Source: Kalaharituber pfeilii (Eukaryota; Ascomycota; Pezizomycetes; Pezizales; Pezizaceae). Taken from it: DNA of 64,000 nt. Below the pieces are notes generated by a model that did no database searches, was not told the origin of the DNA, and worked only from the letters and a program-made list of their open reading frames with translations. The position numbers were made by a program, and so were the translations under genes. The DNA lies in the NCBI GenBank assembly GCA_015179045.1, contig WHUZ01000083.1:208391-272390 (forward strand), given 5' to 3'. Shown here one piece after another: positions 23,161-35,294 of the stretch (within the stretch, counting starts at the first letter, position 1; every line of letters starts with the position of its first letter).

Positions 23161-23491
23161 TTTTGAACAGCTCTATTGAAACTAATACGCCATAACTAGA
23201 AAGCCAAAAAAAACAAAAAAAACAAAACAGACAGAACAAAATCCAAAAACGAATAAAAACAGAAAGACAAAACAGAACTTTTTTAAAACTGTAGCCACCA
23301 ATCCCTCACTCCGCCTTTACCGTCCTCAAGTGTCCCCAAATCTCCCCTTCTTTTGGCATTCTGGTTGACACTCGTTGGCGTTCTGGCAGGTATCATCGGT
23401 AGTTGTGCCTTAATGATGAGCTACAAGGAATTTGTCGGAGTACTCACCAAGAACCCCCTCAGTTCCCAATAGCTAGGAAAACCCTGCTTGT

Positions 23492-24265
23492 CTAATTAAT
23501 TTTTCCAGGACAACGGCAAACTTCATTGGGGTCGTTGATGCTCCTCGTAGTACCAGACCTGCTAACAAAATTTATTGGCAGCATCCTAGATTTGAACAGC
23601 ATAAGAGAATGTGGAAGGATACATCATACCTAGGCCACTCCTAGTTACCGGCAGCCATGAAGCTTCTTGTAATTCCCACGTGGAATGTGGGAACGCCCTC
23701 CAGAGGGGAAGGCATGGGAGGAGGCGGAGGAGGCGGAAGAGGTAGAAGGGGCAGGGACCCGAGAGCCGCCGTGCAGCCTCTGGTAATTCCCACGAGGGGC
23801 ATGGGAGTGCCCCCCAGAGGGGACAGCATACGAGAGTGCAGTGGAAGTGACGGAGCAGGGAGCGGGATGGACAAGAGAACTACCGTGAAGCCTCTGGTAA
23901 TTCCCACCAGGAACGTGGGAACGTCCCCCAGATGGGATATCATGGGAGGAAACGGTGGAAGCGATGGAGCAGGCCCTGTTCATAGGTATTATCTCTTCAG
24001 ATGCGTTTTCAAAGGTATGGCAGTAAGGGAGGTCTGCGTCTGTTCCCTCAAAGCAGTGCTCCAGCGATGTTACCCAAGCTGCGACGCGATGCATGACGTC
24101 AAACCAGCCTGGGTCCTCCTCCTCTAACAGAGGTCTTCTCATCGCTTTTGCCTTTGAGGCCAACGTTGGCTGCATGTAGCCTGGAGTTCCTTTCACGACT
24201 TTACGAACGATCGGAGTGCGAGCAGTAGCAGCAGCACCGGACTTCTTTACGATCTTTCCAGCCAT
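23492..24265 (-). CDS. SHIP-repeat protein P5 (two exons)
   Basis: Exon 1 is 24265-23649, the intron 23648-23559 (90 nt) and exon 2 23558-23492, giving about 227 residues. It has three repeats with cores SHVP, SHAP and SHIP; the first reads RSHVPGGNY, losing the Arg after Pro. The pre-repeat block is WFDVMHRVAAWVTSLEHCFEGTDADLP. Exon 2 gives SGTTRSINDPNEVCRCPGK and stops early because of an extra AATT, whereas P2 reads on to RQAGFS. It forms one segmental unit with gene B, matched by P9 plus gene C. Confidence 0.7.
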
Positions 24266-24458
24266 CTTGACACTTTTGGAAGGATTTTCTAGCTTTTATT
24301 GATTTACTTTATGAACAAGGGACCACAAAAAGTACACTTCGAGCGGGTTTTGAGTACGATGAGCACGAGTTATTGCGTGGGTGTTGTGCGAGCGAAAATT
24401 TTGTGTGAGCGAGGACGATGAGAGTGAGGAAAGGGGGGACAGGAGTATGAGCTCTAAC

Positions 24459-24495
24459 TGGAGGGGTACGGGTTGACTATATACTCTGTTAGCGT
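24459..24495 (-). promoter_or_regulatory. Core promoter of P5
   Basis: Minus strand AGTATATAGTC then AACCCGTACCCC. One A of the usual AAACCC is missing, the rest is conserved. Confidence 0.5.
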
Positions 24496-24499
24496 GCTT

Positions 24500-26740
24500 T
24501 TGGGGGAGGCTATACGGTATTGGAAGAGATGTGGAAAAGGAAATGGCTGGTGAGTTTGATGGTGGAGGATTTCCTATTTTGGATGTTTTTCCTTAGGTTA
24601 ACCAAACCTTCGAAAGTGACAGATTGACATACGTACTAGTATGCCAAGAAACTGGCTATACATACTTATTTCTTAAGTACGTACATCGTGATGGACGCGA
24701 ACTCGGCTACTAACCGATGGAGATGCCAGGTATGTACATTAATATCTACCTACTTGTACCTAGTGCCTACCTACCTAAGTACCTATCTACAATCTATTCA
24801 CTAACCCAGCACAAATAGAGCCGAGAAGGGAAATACGAAGAACGGACGCTGACATACCTCTCAGCAGCTTAATCTGATTTCAGAAGCTCGGGATTCAATC
24901 AAGACACGAGCTCCATATCGTACATCCTCTCGCCATAGCCCTTCGCGCGGCACGCGAATAAAGATATACGAAATAAAAAAAATAAAATATCGCATGTCCA
25001 CCACGTTACTCAAAACGCCGCGCCGAGAGTTCTACAAAAGACCTACCATATAATATACAACTTGACAACTTGTAAACCTATACTGTCTACTAGATTCGTC
25101 CACTGAATTTATATCGTAAAGGTGATTATTTAAATATCTGGTGAAGCGGATTTCCAAGTTTGAGATGGTTTCAGGGTAACGTACTTGGTCGTGGGTTGCG
25201 GAGTTTCGGTTGCGTGGTCGCATTATTAAAACGTTCATGTAGAGTAAACGAATAGAATGGGTGTGTCTGTGGTGATAGATAAATTACATAACTGACCGTC
25301 TTGGTATCAGGACGCGCAATTCAGTGTTGTGTTCATACTAGGGATGGTAAAGACTTACATTCTTTGGCGAGGCGAGGCTTCCCTAGCCCCGTCGCTGGTC
25401 TTCTCTCGTACCTACCTCCAGCAGCTCATCTTTATGATGTTTGTCTCTGCACGCATTTTCCTTTTCTCCAAGAGCTCTCTCCCGACACGTTTCAGCCTCA
25501 AGAACCCGGGGGTTATACATACGGAAGCATGCTCCTCCACTCACCTGCTCGTTTTGCCGCGTGCTGCCCATCACTCTACCCCTTCTTGTCCTGTAAACTA
25601 ATTCCAGTCATCCGAGTGGCAGTTAGGCTTACTCCTCTCAGGAACCCACTTGTCGGTAAAACGCACTAAGCTCTTCTAACATGTTTTACTCCTTTATCAG
25701 CTCTCCCCTTTAGGTAGCTCTGGCACTTCAGTAATTTCCTCCTCTTCAGGAATCACCGCTCCCCCGACATTCCCTGGGACACATCTATTGTGTAAACCGA
25801 AGACACCTAAACGGCTATCGTGGCAAACTCAAGCTATCTTTAGACCACTTTCCCGCAACCTGGCAACTCTTCCCGCCGCCCGTTTGGGTCAATGTCCGGC
25901 GAAACACACACTTATCATTCCCTACAAGCATCATAATGAATGTATCATCGTATAAATTCCCAAGCAATAGGTCCCACTTTTTGAGTTGCATATACCTGTC
26001 CGTTGTTCGCTGAGTAAACAACTGCGCTGCAGCCGAGGGAATCTCGGGAGATTTTCTTGTTTCTAATTTCGGCAAATTTCCCAGATTCCGGTGGCTAAAA
26101 TGTCACGTATGCTTGCCTTTTGTAACGGAAGGCTGCGGCGACGTGTCCTTATCCATGAAATATAGGTATATTTTTTGTGAGCGGCAGTGTACTACCTAGG
26201 CTAGGCCCCTTAAGCAGCCGATATGGCTTAGAAATCCTCGGATACCCAGAAGGGTATTGTGTTGTGAACGAACAGACTACAGATCCTGTATGCCGTTGCT
26301 GGTAAGTCATCTGTATCTCCGGGTGTACAAGAAAGGGGGTCTTTAGATTCTTTACTGGCTTGGTAAGTACAGAGACACTGTCGCTAGTAGCCTAATCCGA
26401 CTAACTGTTGCCGGGTCCGATATGTGTCCAGTATTCTGGTTGTGTATCCAGTATTCTGGTTGTGTGTGTCCAGTGCGCATCTGGTAATCATCGCATTGCT
26501 TGCTGCAGGATGTGGAGGAGGTCGCAGTGGCCTGGTTGAGGGCTTGGGAGGAGTGACTCTTATATAGGCAAGTTAGCGGCAGGCTTGGCCTGGTCGCTTA
26601 AACCATTTTTAATCGCTCATTTGTCCTCTCCGACCCAGCCGGAGAGATCTTCTAGCCAAGCCACATTTTTCCCCAATTCAGAACCCTCAATAGCGATTCC
26701 CCACAAATCCGCACCAGGCATAGCTTCCTTTGCGCCCCGC
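24500..26740. repeat. Flank between P5 and gene B (no gene seen)
   Basis: The whole stretch recurs at about 52490-54690 before gene C. It includes a decayed hairpin-tail insertion (24932-24987, CTCTCGCCATAGCCC... then an A-rich tail). It also has a plus-strand frame at 25301-25669 whose paralogue is frameshifted, and a minus-strand frame listed separately. A second TATA-like TTATATAGG lies near 26560. Confidence 0.5.
25815..26075 (-). CDS. Small conserved hypothetical frame upstream of gene B
   Basis: The 86-residue frame starts MPKLETRKSPEIPSAAAQL and contains WDLLLGNLYDDTF and MLVGNDKCVF. The paralogue at 53833-54024 keeps the frame for 63 residues with about eight substitutions and a different end. 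No domain is recognised. It may be an exon, a remnant, or chance. Confidence 0.25.
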   Translation of the reverse strand: MPKLETRKSPEIPSAAAQLFTQRTTDRYMQLKKWDLLLGNLYDDTFIMMLVGNDKCVFRRTLTQTGGGKSCQVAGKWSKDSLSLPR

Positions 26741-26746
26741 GCTTTC

Positions 26747-26779
26747 GACTATATACTAAACCCGTACCCCTCCACTTGG
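26747..26779 (+). promoter_or_regulatory. Core promoter of gene B
   Basis: GACTATATACT followed by AAACCCGTACCCCTCCACTT, identical to gene A in this window. It lies about 225 bases before the ATG at 26974. Confidence 0.6.
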
Positions 26780-26973
26780 ACAGCATTCCCCATCGCTCGA
26801 CCCCATCGTACCCACTGTTCCCAAGCCCACTGTCAAGCACCACAAAACGCTCAACTCCCACAAACCACACTCAGATCTTACTCAAAAGTGCTCAAAAGAC
26901 TCCCGCTGCTCCGCAGAATACCTTGATACAAGTTTTATCCCAAGACACCTCGTATTTCTTGTGCAAAGTCGAG

Positions 26974-28215
26974 ATGGCTGCTGCAAAGTTCACCGCTGTC
27001 TCCCTTCCGGTTGAGACTGCCACGTCCTACCCTACTCTCTCTGTTCTCACTACAAATATTCCTCGTTATTCAATGCCCACTGAGGCAAAGAAAGCAAAAG
27101 AAGTGACAAAAGCCTTCGTTCCTTTCGTAGCTCGAGCCCACATTCGTAGCTCTGAGGGTCACAGACTCACTCGACTGGAACCTACCCAAGTTACTCGTAC
27201 TCCCTCTATGACTATTCCCCCGGAGGATCCCCAAGTTGCATCCTCTCACCTTTCTCGTATTCTTGCTCTCGCGAACAGATCCGCTGCAGTTACTACTGCT
27301 CACGTCGGGCTTCGCTCTGCTAGGTTTGCGGCGACTGCTGGCACTGCAGCAGCAGCCGGGTTCTTAAAACCTTTTAATTTCCGTGTTATGTTTGGCTTGG
27401 AGACAGCAGGTACTTCTACTGTGCTTCATGAAAACGAAGGTGAACAGTTTAACGTCGAGTACTATGAGCGTGAATGTGAGCATGATACCGAAAACACTGA
27501 GCTTCCGATGAAGAACGAGGAAACCAAGTTCACGTGCGAGGCACAATCCCAGAAACCAATAACCTATGAGCTAGTCAAGGTCCAAAGCAGCGAAACTAAG
27601 GACATCGTACACAACGCTGTTGACAGCGATCTTTCTGCCTCTACCTATGCCTTGGACAACAAGGTGGAAAATAACGTAACTACTATTGTTACCCCCTTCC
27701 AAAATAAACCTTCTGCTAGTCTCTACGAAGTCTCCTCCTATGGAGAATCCATCACAAGCTCTGAAGCTGAGACAAAGAGCTCCACTGGGTTCTCTAGTTG
27801 CAGTGAATATAGTTCTGAAGCCATCGAGGAAGCCAGTCCAGCCTTCTCTGGCTTCATCTCCAAAATCCCAAGACCCTGCCAGTCCCAAATGGCATCCACA
27901 AGCACTGTAGTCATCCATTCCAGGGTCACCTTCTATGACCAACAAACTGCCAAGCCTGGCTTTGTCTCTATGATCCCAACACCAGTGAAACGAGTTGAGT
28001 CTGGATACTATGCTGCTAGTTCCACAAAGGCGGAAGAGGCCAAAGCTGCCTCCCATGAGCGGGGAATCGCAGGCAGGCGTTCCATGATTCCTCGTCCGGT
28101 GAAGGGAAATGAAAATGTGGACTTTGAGGGCATGAGTGCAAGGACCGTTTCTGCAAGGTATATCCAGGGATGCAAGATCCCCAGAAAGATTTCGATGAAT
28201 GTTGTGAGGGAATAG
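26974..28215 (+). CDS. KIPRP-family protein B (four SxIP motifs)
   Basis: The protein has 413 residues, starting at the ATG chosen for the paralogues. It differs from A by scattered substitutions and one lost codon (VTFYDQQ for VTSFYDQQ). All four motifs (SKIPRP, SMIPTP, SMIPRP, CKIPRK) and the N-terminal NIPRYSMPTEAKKAK block are kept. The in-frame one-codon deletion and the absence of stops in three copies suggest selection for a working protein. The 3' flank holds a TIR element at 28791-29525, followed by a linker also found after gene C and, inverted, at 63546-63645. Confidence 0.7.
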   Translation: MAAAKFTAVSLPVETATSYPTLSVLTTNIPRYSMPTEAKKAKEVTKAFVPFVARAHIRSSEGHRLTRLEPTQVTRTPSMTIPPEDPQVASSHLSRILALANRSAAVTTAHVGLRSARFAATAGTAAAAGFLKPFNFRVMFGLETAGTSTVLHENEGEQFNVEYYERECEHDTENTELPMKNEETKFTCEAQSQKPITYELVKVQSSETKDIVHNAVDSDLSASTYALDNKVENNVTTIVTPFQNKPSASLYEVSSYGESITSSEAETKSSTGFSSCSEYSSEAIEEASPAFSGFISKIPRPCQSQMASTSTVVIHSRVTFYDQQTAKPGFVSMIPTPVKRVESGYYAASSTKAEEAKAASHERGIAGRRSMIPRPVKGNENVDFEGMSARTVSARYIQGCKIPRKISMNVVRE

Positions 28216-28790
28216 CCAAGATAATCTTGCCTATTATTTTAAAGGGGCGCAGTGCTCAAAGGTTCCTTCTTGTGAATTAGCGCATGGCTGAAATGAAAAT
28301 CGGTATTGGAAAGTACATAACCTAGTCCCAAAGTGAAGTCGATAGGATGGCGTTTTGGAAAAAGGATTTGATAGGTCGACGGGATTTTGGTTCCAAGGTG
28401 TTCGTTTGGGGGTTGTAGGTAGACTGGTTATTGGTATTGGAGTTTGGGAAAACAGTCGGTCATCGTGTTGTTTCGTTTGTTTTTTGCTTTGTTTTTGTTT
28501 TTTTTCATTAGCCGTATGCAGTTTCTCATTGTGTTTCGATTTTGGTGTGCTTCTTGTTATGTTCCTTGTTCTAAATACAAACTGCATTTGTTTCTGAGGA
28601 CCAGAGTTTAGATTATGACAGTGATAAACGTGTGTACTTGTGGATTCGTCTGTCGAACGTAAACGGTGCCTTGTACTGTAAATATTTCCTTTTGCATATC
28701 CTAGAGATAAGTAGAAACAAGAGCAGGCTGCGGATCCCTATTCGTATTTCCGCACATTTGTGGGAACATGAGTTACTTTTGGAAGATTAT

Positions 28791-29525
28791 TAGGCGGATT
28801 TTGCAACTTCCGGGTAAAGCAATTCGGGTAATTATTAATCACGGTTGCTGTAGCGACGAATTGTTTGTGGCTAGTGTAGCAGGCAAAGTTCGATTAAATA
28901 ACCGAACTTTGCTGGTTAACTTCCCCATCCGAGAAAATTTTATTCTCAACACCAGAATTGTTTTATCACTTGGAAAAGCTAGTATGGCTTCTCAAGACCC
29001 TTCTCATTCATCCGAGACTCCTATTCCTCCGAACCGTCCACGTGGGCGACCACGAACAGCTACTCCATCGAGCCAATCTTCAGCATCCTCCGAAGCTTTA
29101 CGGACTCGATTAAATGAGCAAGAAAAGCTTCATTTGGCCCATTTATGCATCCAGAACCAAGCGGAGCATCAGCCTGGGCAAAAGTGAAAGTTTTGGGAGA
29201 GAATTGCTGCTGATATTGCAGCCTCCGACGATGGGATGCAAGAATCATATGCATGCTTGAAAGAGCCCATGCTGCTACAGTAGCAGCCTGTCTTCTCTTG
29301 CGTGGTATAATTGCCATATTGTACCGTCAGTAGAGATGTGATGTGAGAGCCTTTGATACGGCGTGGGAGCGTGGGTGTTGTGGAGTGCAGGGAAAAAAAA
29401 TAGCCGCAAAAGTGGTCTCAAAACGCTGCAAAATCTCACCATACTTCTTGGTTACAGAATTATTACTAATACCATTTTTTAAGTTAACCGAAAGACTTTA
29501 CCCGCGACATTGCAAAATCCGCCTA
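28791..29525. mobile_element. TIR DNA transposon, non-autonomous, in gene B 3' flank
   Basis: The 735 bp insertion has ends TAGGCGGATTTTGCAA (left) and its inverse (right), with similarity for about 30 bp (both include GGGTAAAG). Genes A and C have the uninterrupted site. Inside, from the ATG at 28984, is a fragment of 67 residues with an AT-hook-like RPRGRPR, then LNEQEKLHLAHLCIQNQ, perhaps a relic of a transposase or of its DNA-binding partner. The target duplication is unclear (an AT dinucleotide fits). Confidence 0.75.
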
Positions 29526-29780
29526 ATGGTTGTCTGTTGCATGCCCTTAGCACGCTCTATGTTTTTGCAGCATGCCGTAATCTGAATGCTAAGGACCGTG
29601 AGTAAGACGAATGGAATATAATTGGAAACCTAAATATTTCAGCGCATTCAGCAAAGTAGTCAAAGTTGACCCCTATCTTACCATCATGAACCAGTGAACC
29701 CCCGCCGGCGAACAGGCAAGGACCATTGAAGCTGAGAAGCCCCTCAATACGAGAAATATCTCTCCACCAACGGCAATCTT
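29526..29780 (+). repeat. Linker between KIPRP gene and P gene
   Basis: No gene. About 120 bp (from CAAAGTAGTCAAAGTTGACC to about ACGAGAAATATC) recurs after gene C up to 56965, where a LINE cuts it, and in inverted orientation at about 63530-63645. Confidence 0.7.
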
Positions 29781-30329
29781 CCAGAATCGACTACCGGGGT
29801 AGGAGAGGTTCAGGGTAACATACCAATACAGCTAAGGAGTTGGCTGGTTCAATGGCGGGTAGATGACTAAGTATATACTAATACTCGTGGAATGGAGACA
29901 TCGATTGGTATACTGTAGGTGCGGGTGACGCGACCAGTCAATTGATTACAAACTCGTAATACTTTATATCACTTAAAACGAATTAAGAGGAGAGTAAACC
30001 ATTTGGAACAGCTCTATTGAAACTAATACGCCATAACTAGAAAGCCAAAAAAAACAAAAAAAAAACAGACAGAACAAAATCCAAAAACGAATAAAAACAG
30101 AAAGACAAAACAGAACTTTTTTAAAACTGTAGCCACCAATCCCTCACTCCACCTTTACCGTCCTCAAGTGTCCCGAAATCTCCCCTTCTATTGGCATTCT
30201 GGTCGACACTCGTTGGCGTTCTGGCAGGTATCATCGGCACTTGCGACTTAATGATGAGCTACAAGGAATTTGTCGGAGTACTCACCAAGAACCCCCTCAG
30301 TTCCCAATAGCTAGGAAAACCCTGCTTGT

Positions 30330-31102
30330 CTAATTAATTTTTCCAGGACAACGGCAAACTTCATTGGGGTCGTTGATGCTCCTCGTAGTACCAGACCTGC
30401 TAACAAAATTTATTGGCAGCATCCTAGATTTGCACAGCATAAGACAATGTGAAAGGTACATCATACCTAGGCCACTCCTAGTTACCGGCAGCCATGAAGC
30501 TTCATGTAATTCCCACGTGGAATGTGGGAACGCCCTCCAGAGGGGAAGGCATGGGAGGAGGCGGAGGAGGCGGAAGAGGTAGAAGGGGCAGGGACCCGAG
30601 AGCCGCCGTGCAGCCTCTGGTAATTCCCACGAGGGGCGTGGGAGTGTCCCCCAGAGGGGACAGCATACGAGAGTGCAGTGGAAGTGACGGAGCAGGGAGC
30701 GGGATGGACAAGAGAACTACCGTGAAGCCTCTGATAATTACCACGAGGAACGTGAGAACGTCCCCCAGATGGGATATCATGGGAGGAAACGGTGGAAGCG
30801 ATGGAGCAGGCCCTGCTCATGGGTTTTATCTCTTCAGATGCGTTTTCAAAGGTATGGCAGTAAGGGAGGTCTGCGTCTGTTCCCTCAAAGCAGTGCTCCA
30901 GCGATGTTACCCAAGCTGCGACACGATGCATGACGTCAAACCAGCCTGGGTCCTCCTCCTCTAACAGAGGTCTTCTCATCGCTTTTGCCTTTGAGGCCAA
31001 CGTGGGCTGCATGTACCTTGGGGTTCCTTTCACGACTTTACGAGCGATGGGAGCGCGAGCAGTAGCAGCAGCACCGGACTTCTTTACGACCTTTCCAGCC
31101 AT
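30330..31102 (-). CDS. SHIP-repeat protein P6 (two exons)
   Basis: Exon 1 is 31102-30486, the intron 30485-30397 (89 nt) and exon 2 30396-30330, giving about 227 residues. It is closest to P5 and P10. The N-terminus has ARAPIARKVVKGTPRYMQPTLAS, with Arg where most copies have Gly before Tyr. It has three repeats (SHVP, SHAP, SHIP), the last reading RGNYMKLHG as in P10. It lies downstream of gene B in opposite orientation, so gene B and P6 are convergent across the linker. Confidence 0.7.
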
Positions 31103-31287
31103 TTGTAACGCTTGGAACAAGCTTTATTGATCTACTTTACGAACAAGGATCACGAGGAGGAACAATCTGACAGTGTTGAGTGTGATATTGTGGGGTGTGT
31201 CAAGGTATGAGCTTTGTGTGAGCGAAGATTTTGTGTGAGCGAGGACGATGACAGTGAGCAAAGGAGCACGGCAGTATGACCTCTAAC

Positions 31288-31322
31288 TGAAGGGGTACAG
31301 GTTTGTAATATACCCTGTTAGC
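31288..31322 (-). promoter_or_regulatory. Core promoter of P6
   Basis: Minus strand GGGTATATTAC then AAACCTGTACCCC. There is one substitution in the box (CCTG for CCCG). Confidence 0.5.
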
Positions 31323-32117
31323 GGGCTTTTGGGAAACGCTACACGGTATGGGAAGGGTGAAAAGAGGCGTGGAGGATTTCCTATTACGGATGTTTCCTAA
31401 TCTTAACCGAGCCCTCGAAAGTGACATAGTGGCAGGTATACTAGTAGCATGCCAAGGCTATAGTAATAATGATTTCAGAGACAACATTTAATTACAGAAT
31501 TTCTCTTTTAAAACTACTGACATTAGAAGAGGTAGCTGCCGTGAGTATATTTAGAGTGAACAGCCAGGAAGAATTTACAGATACTTGATTTGCAAAGTGT
31601 ACATAAGTAAGTTAATAATTGATAAAGCCAGCAGTGGGGGAGATGGTATTAGCTCGGCATTCAATTTTACAAGGAGGGATAACGCCGTAAAGGCAAGCTT
31701 GGCATGGAAAGCACGTGGAGATAAGGACGGCACGTGAGGCGTTCTTTTTTTATCATAGCATACGGGCTACCGCCAATGGCAGGGAATATAGACTTTCTCT
31801 ACTGTAGCTCATACAATCAACAACCTTCTCTTCTCTTCTTTTCGCACCCTCGCTTTCGCACTCGCACTCGCACTCGCATTTGGTCGTACGTTCGTTCCGC
31901 CAGTACTCATCGCTCCGGTCCATCGAAAGGCAGTAGTGGATACTATCTATCTATCTAACAAGGCACATTGAGAAGATTGACGAGAACCTGGCAGCATTTG
32001 TGAATGGCTTGCTACAACATACGACATTTAACTTACGCTGGGACGGAAAAAGAAGGGGCAAAGCCACCATGACAGATCAACACTGTCGCCAGTCCGCTTC
32101 CTAATAGCAGCAGGAGC

Positions 32118-32172
32118 TTTTTTTTTTTTTTCATTTCACGTACCCCGCTTGCAGCTGTTCGCCATGGCAGGG
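32118..32172 (-). mobile_element. Micro-retroposon, CCCTGCC type, in LINE RT
   Basis: A T-run, CATTTCACGTACCCCGCTTG and GGCAGGG are flanked by CAGCAGGAGC (32108-32117) and CAGCACGAGC (32173-32182). The related LINE copy at 16095 shows the uninterrupted site. Confidence 0.8.
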
Positions 32173-32737
32173 CAGCACGAGCAGTAATAGTGGCCTCAGA
32201 CCAGAGAATCTTCACCCGATCCTACGTTGACGATATACATGCCCTAATCTCGCACAAATCGACCTGAGAGCTGATGCAGCTGATCAGAGACCATCAGAAT
32301 AACCTTGAGGAAGAAGCAACGTGGAAAGGATTCACGCTGGACATGAAAGCGGGAGACAATCATCTTCGGGCTCAAAGGGCTGACATAGAGACTAGCTGGA
32401 CTGCAGCTTGACTGGGAACTCAAATTTGACACCCGCTCCAAAAGAGACTGAACCTCGGTAAGGCAGCATGGGAGTGGCGAGCAGGCTAGGCACTGGGCCC
32501 CACAAAAGAAGGCAGATTTACACCAGCATTGCAAGATCGACCGCGTGCTTGCAGGGGGTTGCCTGGGCAGAGTACGCGGTTGAAGCACCAACAGAGAGGA
32601 AACTGAAGGCCCTGGAGCAATGGCAATGAATTGTGGCCAGGTCTATAATGGGCACTACCCAGAGCACATGACGACGCGTGTTTGAGGGCCTATGAAGTTG
32701 GAGTCAGTCCAGATGTTCATGGAGGGTAAAAGATCAC

Positions 32738-32790
32738 CTTTCTTTAATATCACGTAACCCTGCTTGCAGCTATTTGCCATTGCAGGGCAG
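32738..32790 (-). mobile_element. Micro-retroposon, CCCTGCC type, in LINE
   Basis: CTTTCTTTAATATCACGTAA through TGCAGGGCAG is flanked by GTAAAAGATCAC (32726-32737) and GTGAAAGATCAC (32791-32802), a 12 bp repeat with one mismatch. Its tail is less pure A than in other copies. Confidence 0.75.
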
Positions 32791-34159
32791 GTGAAAGATC
32801 ACGATGGAGGGCAGGACACTGAGGCTCTAAGGAGAGGAGCTACTAGAAGAGGAGGAGGGGATCAACTACTTGAGGGGTGTCTTGGAGTGCATGGAATCCC
32901 TCCCCCTAGCAGTACTCCCATCCTTGACATCATCGGCAGAGAAGGGAGAATGGGAAAGGAAAATATTGGAGGTGGAGGATGAAGGATGAAACATGGTGAA
33001 CATAGACAGCAGCAGAATCAGGGAATGGCTGGGGGGGGGAACACTGGTGGGAGGGCAGAGCAGAATCTACCTACGTAGACACGAGGGCCAAGGTAAATGA
33101 CACAGAGCTAATAGCAATGACCAAGGCCCTAGAAGATGAAGAAATACTAATCATTTCAGAATCGCAGGTAGCGATCGAGAGACTACAACGGATCGCGGAT
33201 GAAAAGCCGACTCCGGACGGAGCGTACCAGATGTGCAAGGAGGAATGGGAGAGGAGGACAAATTCAGGAGCGTTAAATGTGGGTGGCGATGTGGGTCAAC
33301 GAACACAAGCGACTGGAAGGCAATGAAAAGACCGACAAGGCGGAAAGGAACATACTGGGTTTGAACTATAGACCATTACAGAGATTGGGCAGCTTGGTGC
33401 ACACCTTGGGAAGCCTGATGCGAGGAAAAGGCTTGAGGACATGGAGATACAAAATCACTAAATGGACAGTCCGGAGTTGCAGGTGGTGCTGTATGGAAGA
33501 GGAGACAACGGCACACATATGGAGCAGATGTCAGGTGTGGAGGGGAAGGTGGCCAGGAAGGTTGGAGGCAATAACGAGGAATTCAGCGGACAAGGAGGAT
33601 GAAGAGGACCCACTGGCTGATCTGTTCAGGTGAGTCAAGAGATGATGGCACGCCTTGGTTTTCGGACTTTATATATTTTGCGTTGTTTTGAGTTTTGTGG
33701 CGTGGTTTCTACTACTCCCGGCGCCACCACCCCGCATCGTAGTACACGGATAGCCCTGAGGAAGGACCTCGGGAACGCCCGGAGATGGATGGAAGCAGAC
33801 AACAAAGACATAGGGAAGACCTCGGGGATCAGATGGCTGAGGAACAAGATGATACTGAGAGAGGAGGGAAAATTGACAAGTTCGGTAGTGGTATACCTGG
33901 AGGACACAAAGGAAATAGACCGGGTGAGACTAGGTGGAAGATGGTTGAGATCATGCCGGTACGAGTGGGACAGAGGCAGGAAATAGACAAAGGACATTCC
34001 CCCTGCATCGGCTCGGATCATCCACCCATACCAGTGAGAGTCATGGATTTCATGTAGCTAGTTGTTTTGACCTTTTCCTTTACTTAAATCTGAATAAAAC
34101 CCTCGCCATAGCCCGTGGGGCGGCATGCGAGTATTGCTATAAAAAAAAAAAAGTATAGC

Positions 34160-35290
34160 TACCCTCGTCATAGTGCATAGGGCGGTATGTGAATGATGAT
34201 ATTTATGTGCTATAGTAAAAAAAAAAAAAAGAAAAAAAAAAAAAAAAAAAGTTAAAGCAACCCTTCTAATCGGTGGACATTTCAGGGTAAGCACCCTATT
34301 GTAGTACATGGCTAAAACGTTTACATGGAATAAAACTAGAGAGCTCTCTACCTTCATACAAAACAAATACCAAGTGCATGTACAATGCTATCTACTTCTT
34401 CCTACCTCAGGAGCTGTGCCAGTACTTAATGTTAAGCAGCTTCTAAAAGACATTTAATGCACGCCTGGCCGGCTTCTCGGTGTATATCGTCTCCTAATTT
34501 GCAATGGTCGAGCGCCCAAAAAAAAAAAAAAAAAAAAAAATTAGCCTGAACCAAGCACCTTAGAAACTCCCACATTGCGATTCAAATAGATACATGTTCC
34601 AAAAGCAAAACAGAACGGTCCAGTGTAGTGCCGTTGGACCAAAATTTGACGGCAATCAAAGCTCTGCTTCACAACAGCTGTATATTTACAAATGACATAC
34701 AAATTCCCAAAAGGCAAGAAAGGTATATCTAATTACTAGTATAAACCTCAATGGTTCCTATAGCTAGAGGATGAAGAAATCCCACATCCGAAGTTGTGAA
34801 GGATGTGACGAGTCATTGGGATGGGAGCTTCCGGATCAACTGTAACTGTCAGACCTGTTAAAACCACGTGGCTGTGGGATATTAGCGCATGGTTGCAATT
34901 AACATTGAAGTTTGACAGCTTTGAAGACGAAAATATAACATTGCCAGTAGAAGACCAATCTGTCCATACATACATATTCGAGTACTGTTACACAGTTTGC
35001 GCAAGGAAAACAGGACAAAACAAGCACAAGATTTGCATTACAGTCACATAAATAATATATGTTCTACACGGGAATAATTTCTGCATTTGAAGAACCAAAA
35101 TTTGATGCACACACGAAAAAAACATAGAATCAAGGTTAAGAATGAAACACTCCTATCTCGATCGATGGCAAAGCACATATACAAGCCCAAAGAGACTCTT
35201 CCAACTTCCTTGCCAATAGAAATATGAAGGGAAAGAATGATTGAGATTAGGTGGATCAGCGAAGAATAGAGCCAAGGGCACAGACGAGTA
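34160..35290. other. Region without a recognised gene
   Basis: It contains A-runs (34200-34250 and 34517-34540) from retroposed tails. Frames of 75 residues on the minus strand and 76 on the plus strand overlap near 34750-35050 and show no recognisable domain. A tail of the ankyrin-gene transcript probably extends into the right end. Confidence 0.4.
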
Positions 35291-35294
35291 AGTG

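Larger units (their letters stand above)
31960..34152 (+). mobile_element. Degenerate Tad1-type LINE (RT to RNase H)
   Basis: Fragments in all three frames match a Tad1-type ORF2. They are an RT piece with RSYVDDIHALI, the thumb region, an RNase H piece (EEILIISESQVAIERLQ), and the tail LNYRPLQRLGSLVHTLGSLMRGKG with the zinc-binding CRWC...HIWSRC. The 3' end near 34100-34152 is the CTCGCCATAGCCC hairpin plus poly(A). Stops, shifts and two later micro-retroposon insertions make it dead. A second A-rich tail follows at about 34165-34250. Confidence 0.8.

Noticed and set aside
25301..25669. 122-residue plus-strand frame before gene B
   Set aside because: The copy before gene C is frameshifted relative to it, has no domain and lies in non-coding duplicated flank.
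33635..34021. 128-residue minus-strand frame within the degenerate LINE
   Set aside because: It is antisense to the LINE C-terminal region and not conserved in other LINE copies here.
34748..35051. Overlapping frames on both strands near the 3' side of the ankyrin gene
   Set aside because: Neither shows a domain, and the region has retroposed A-tails nearby; could be UTR.
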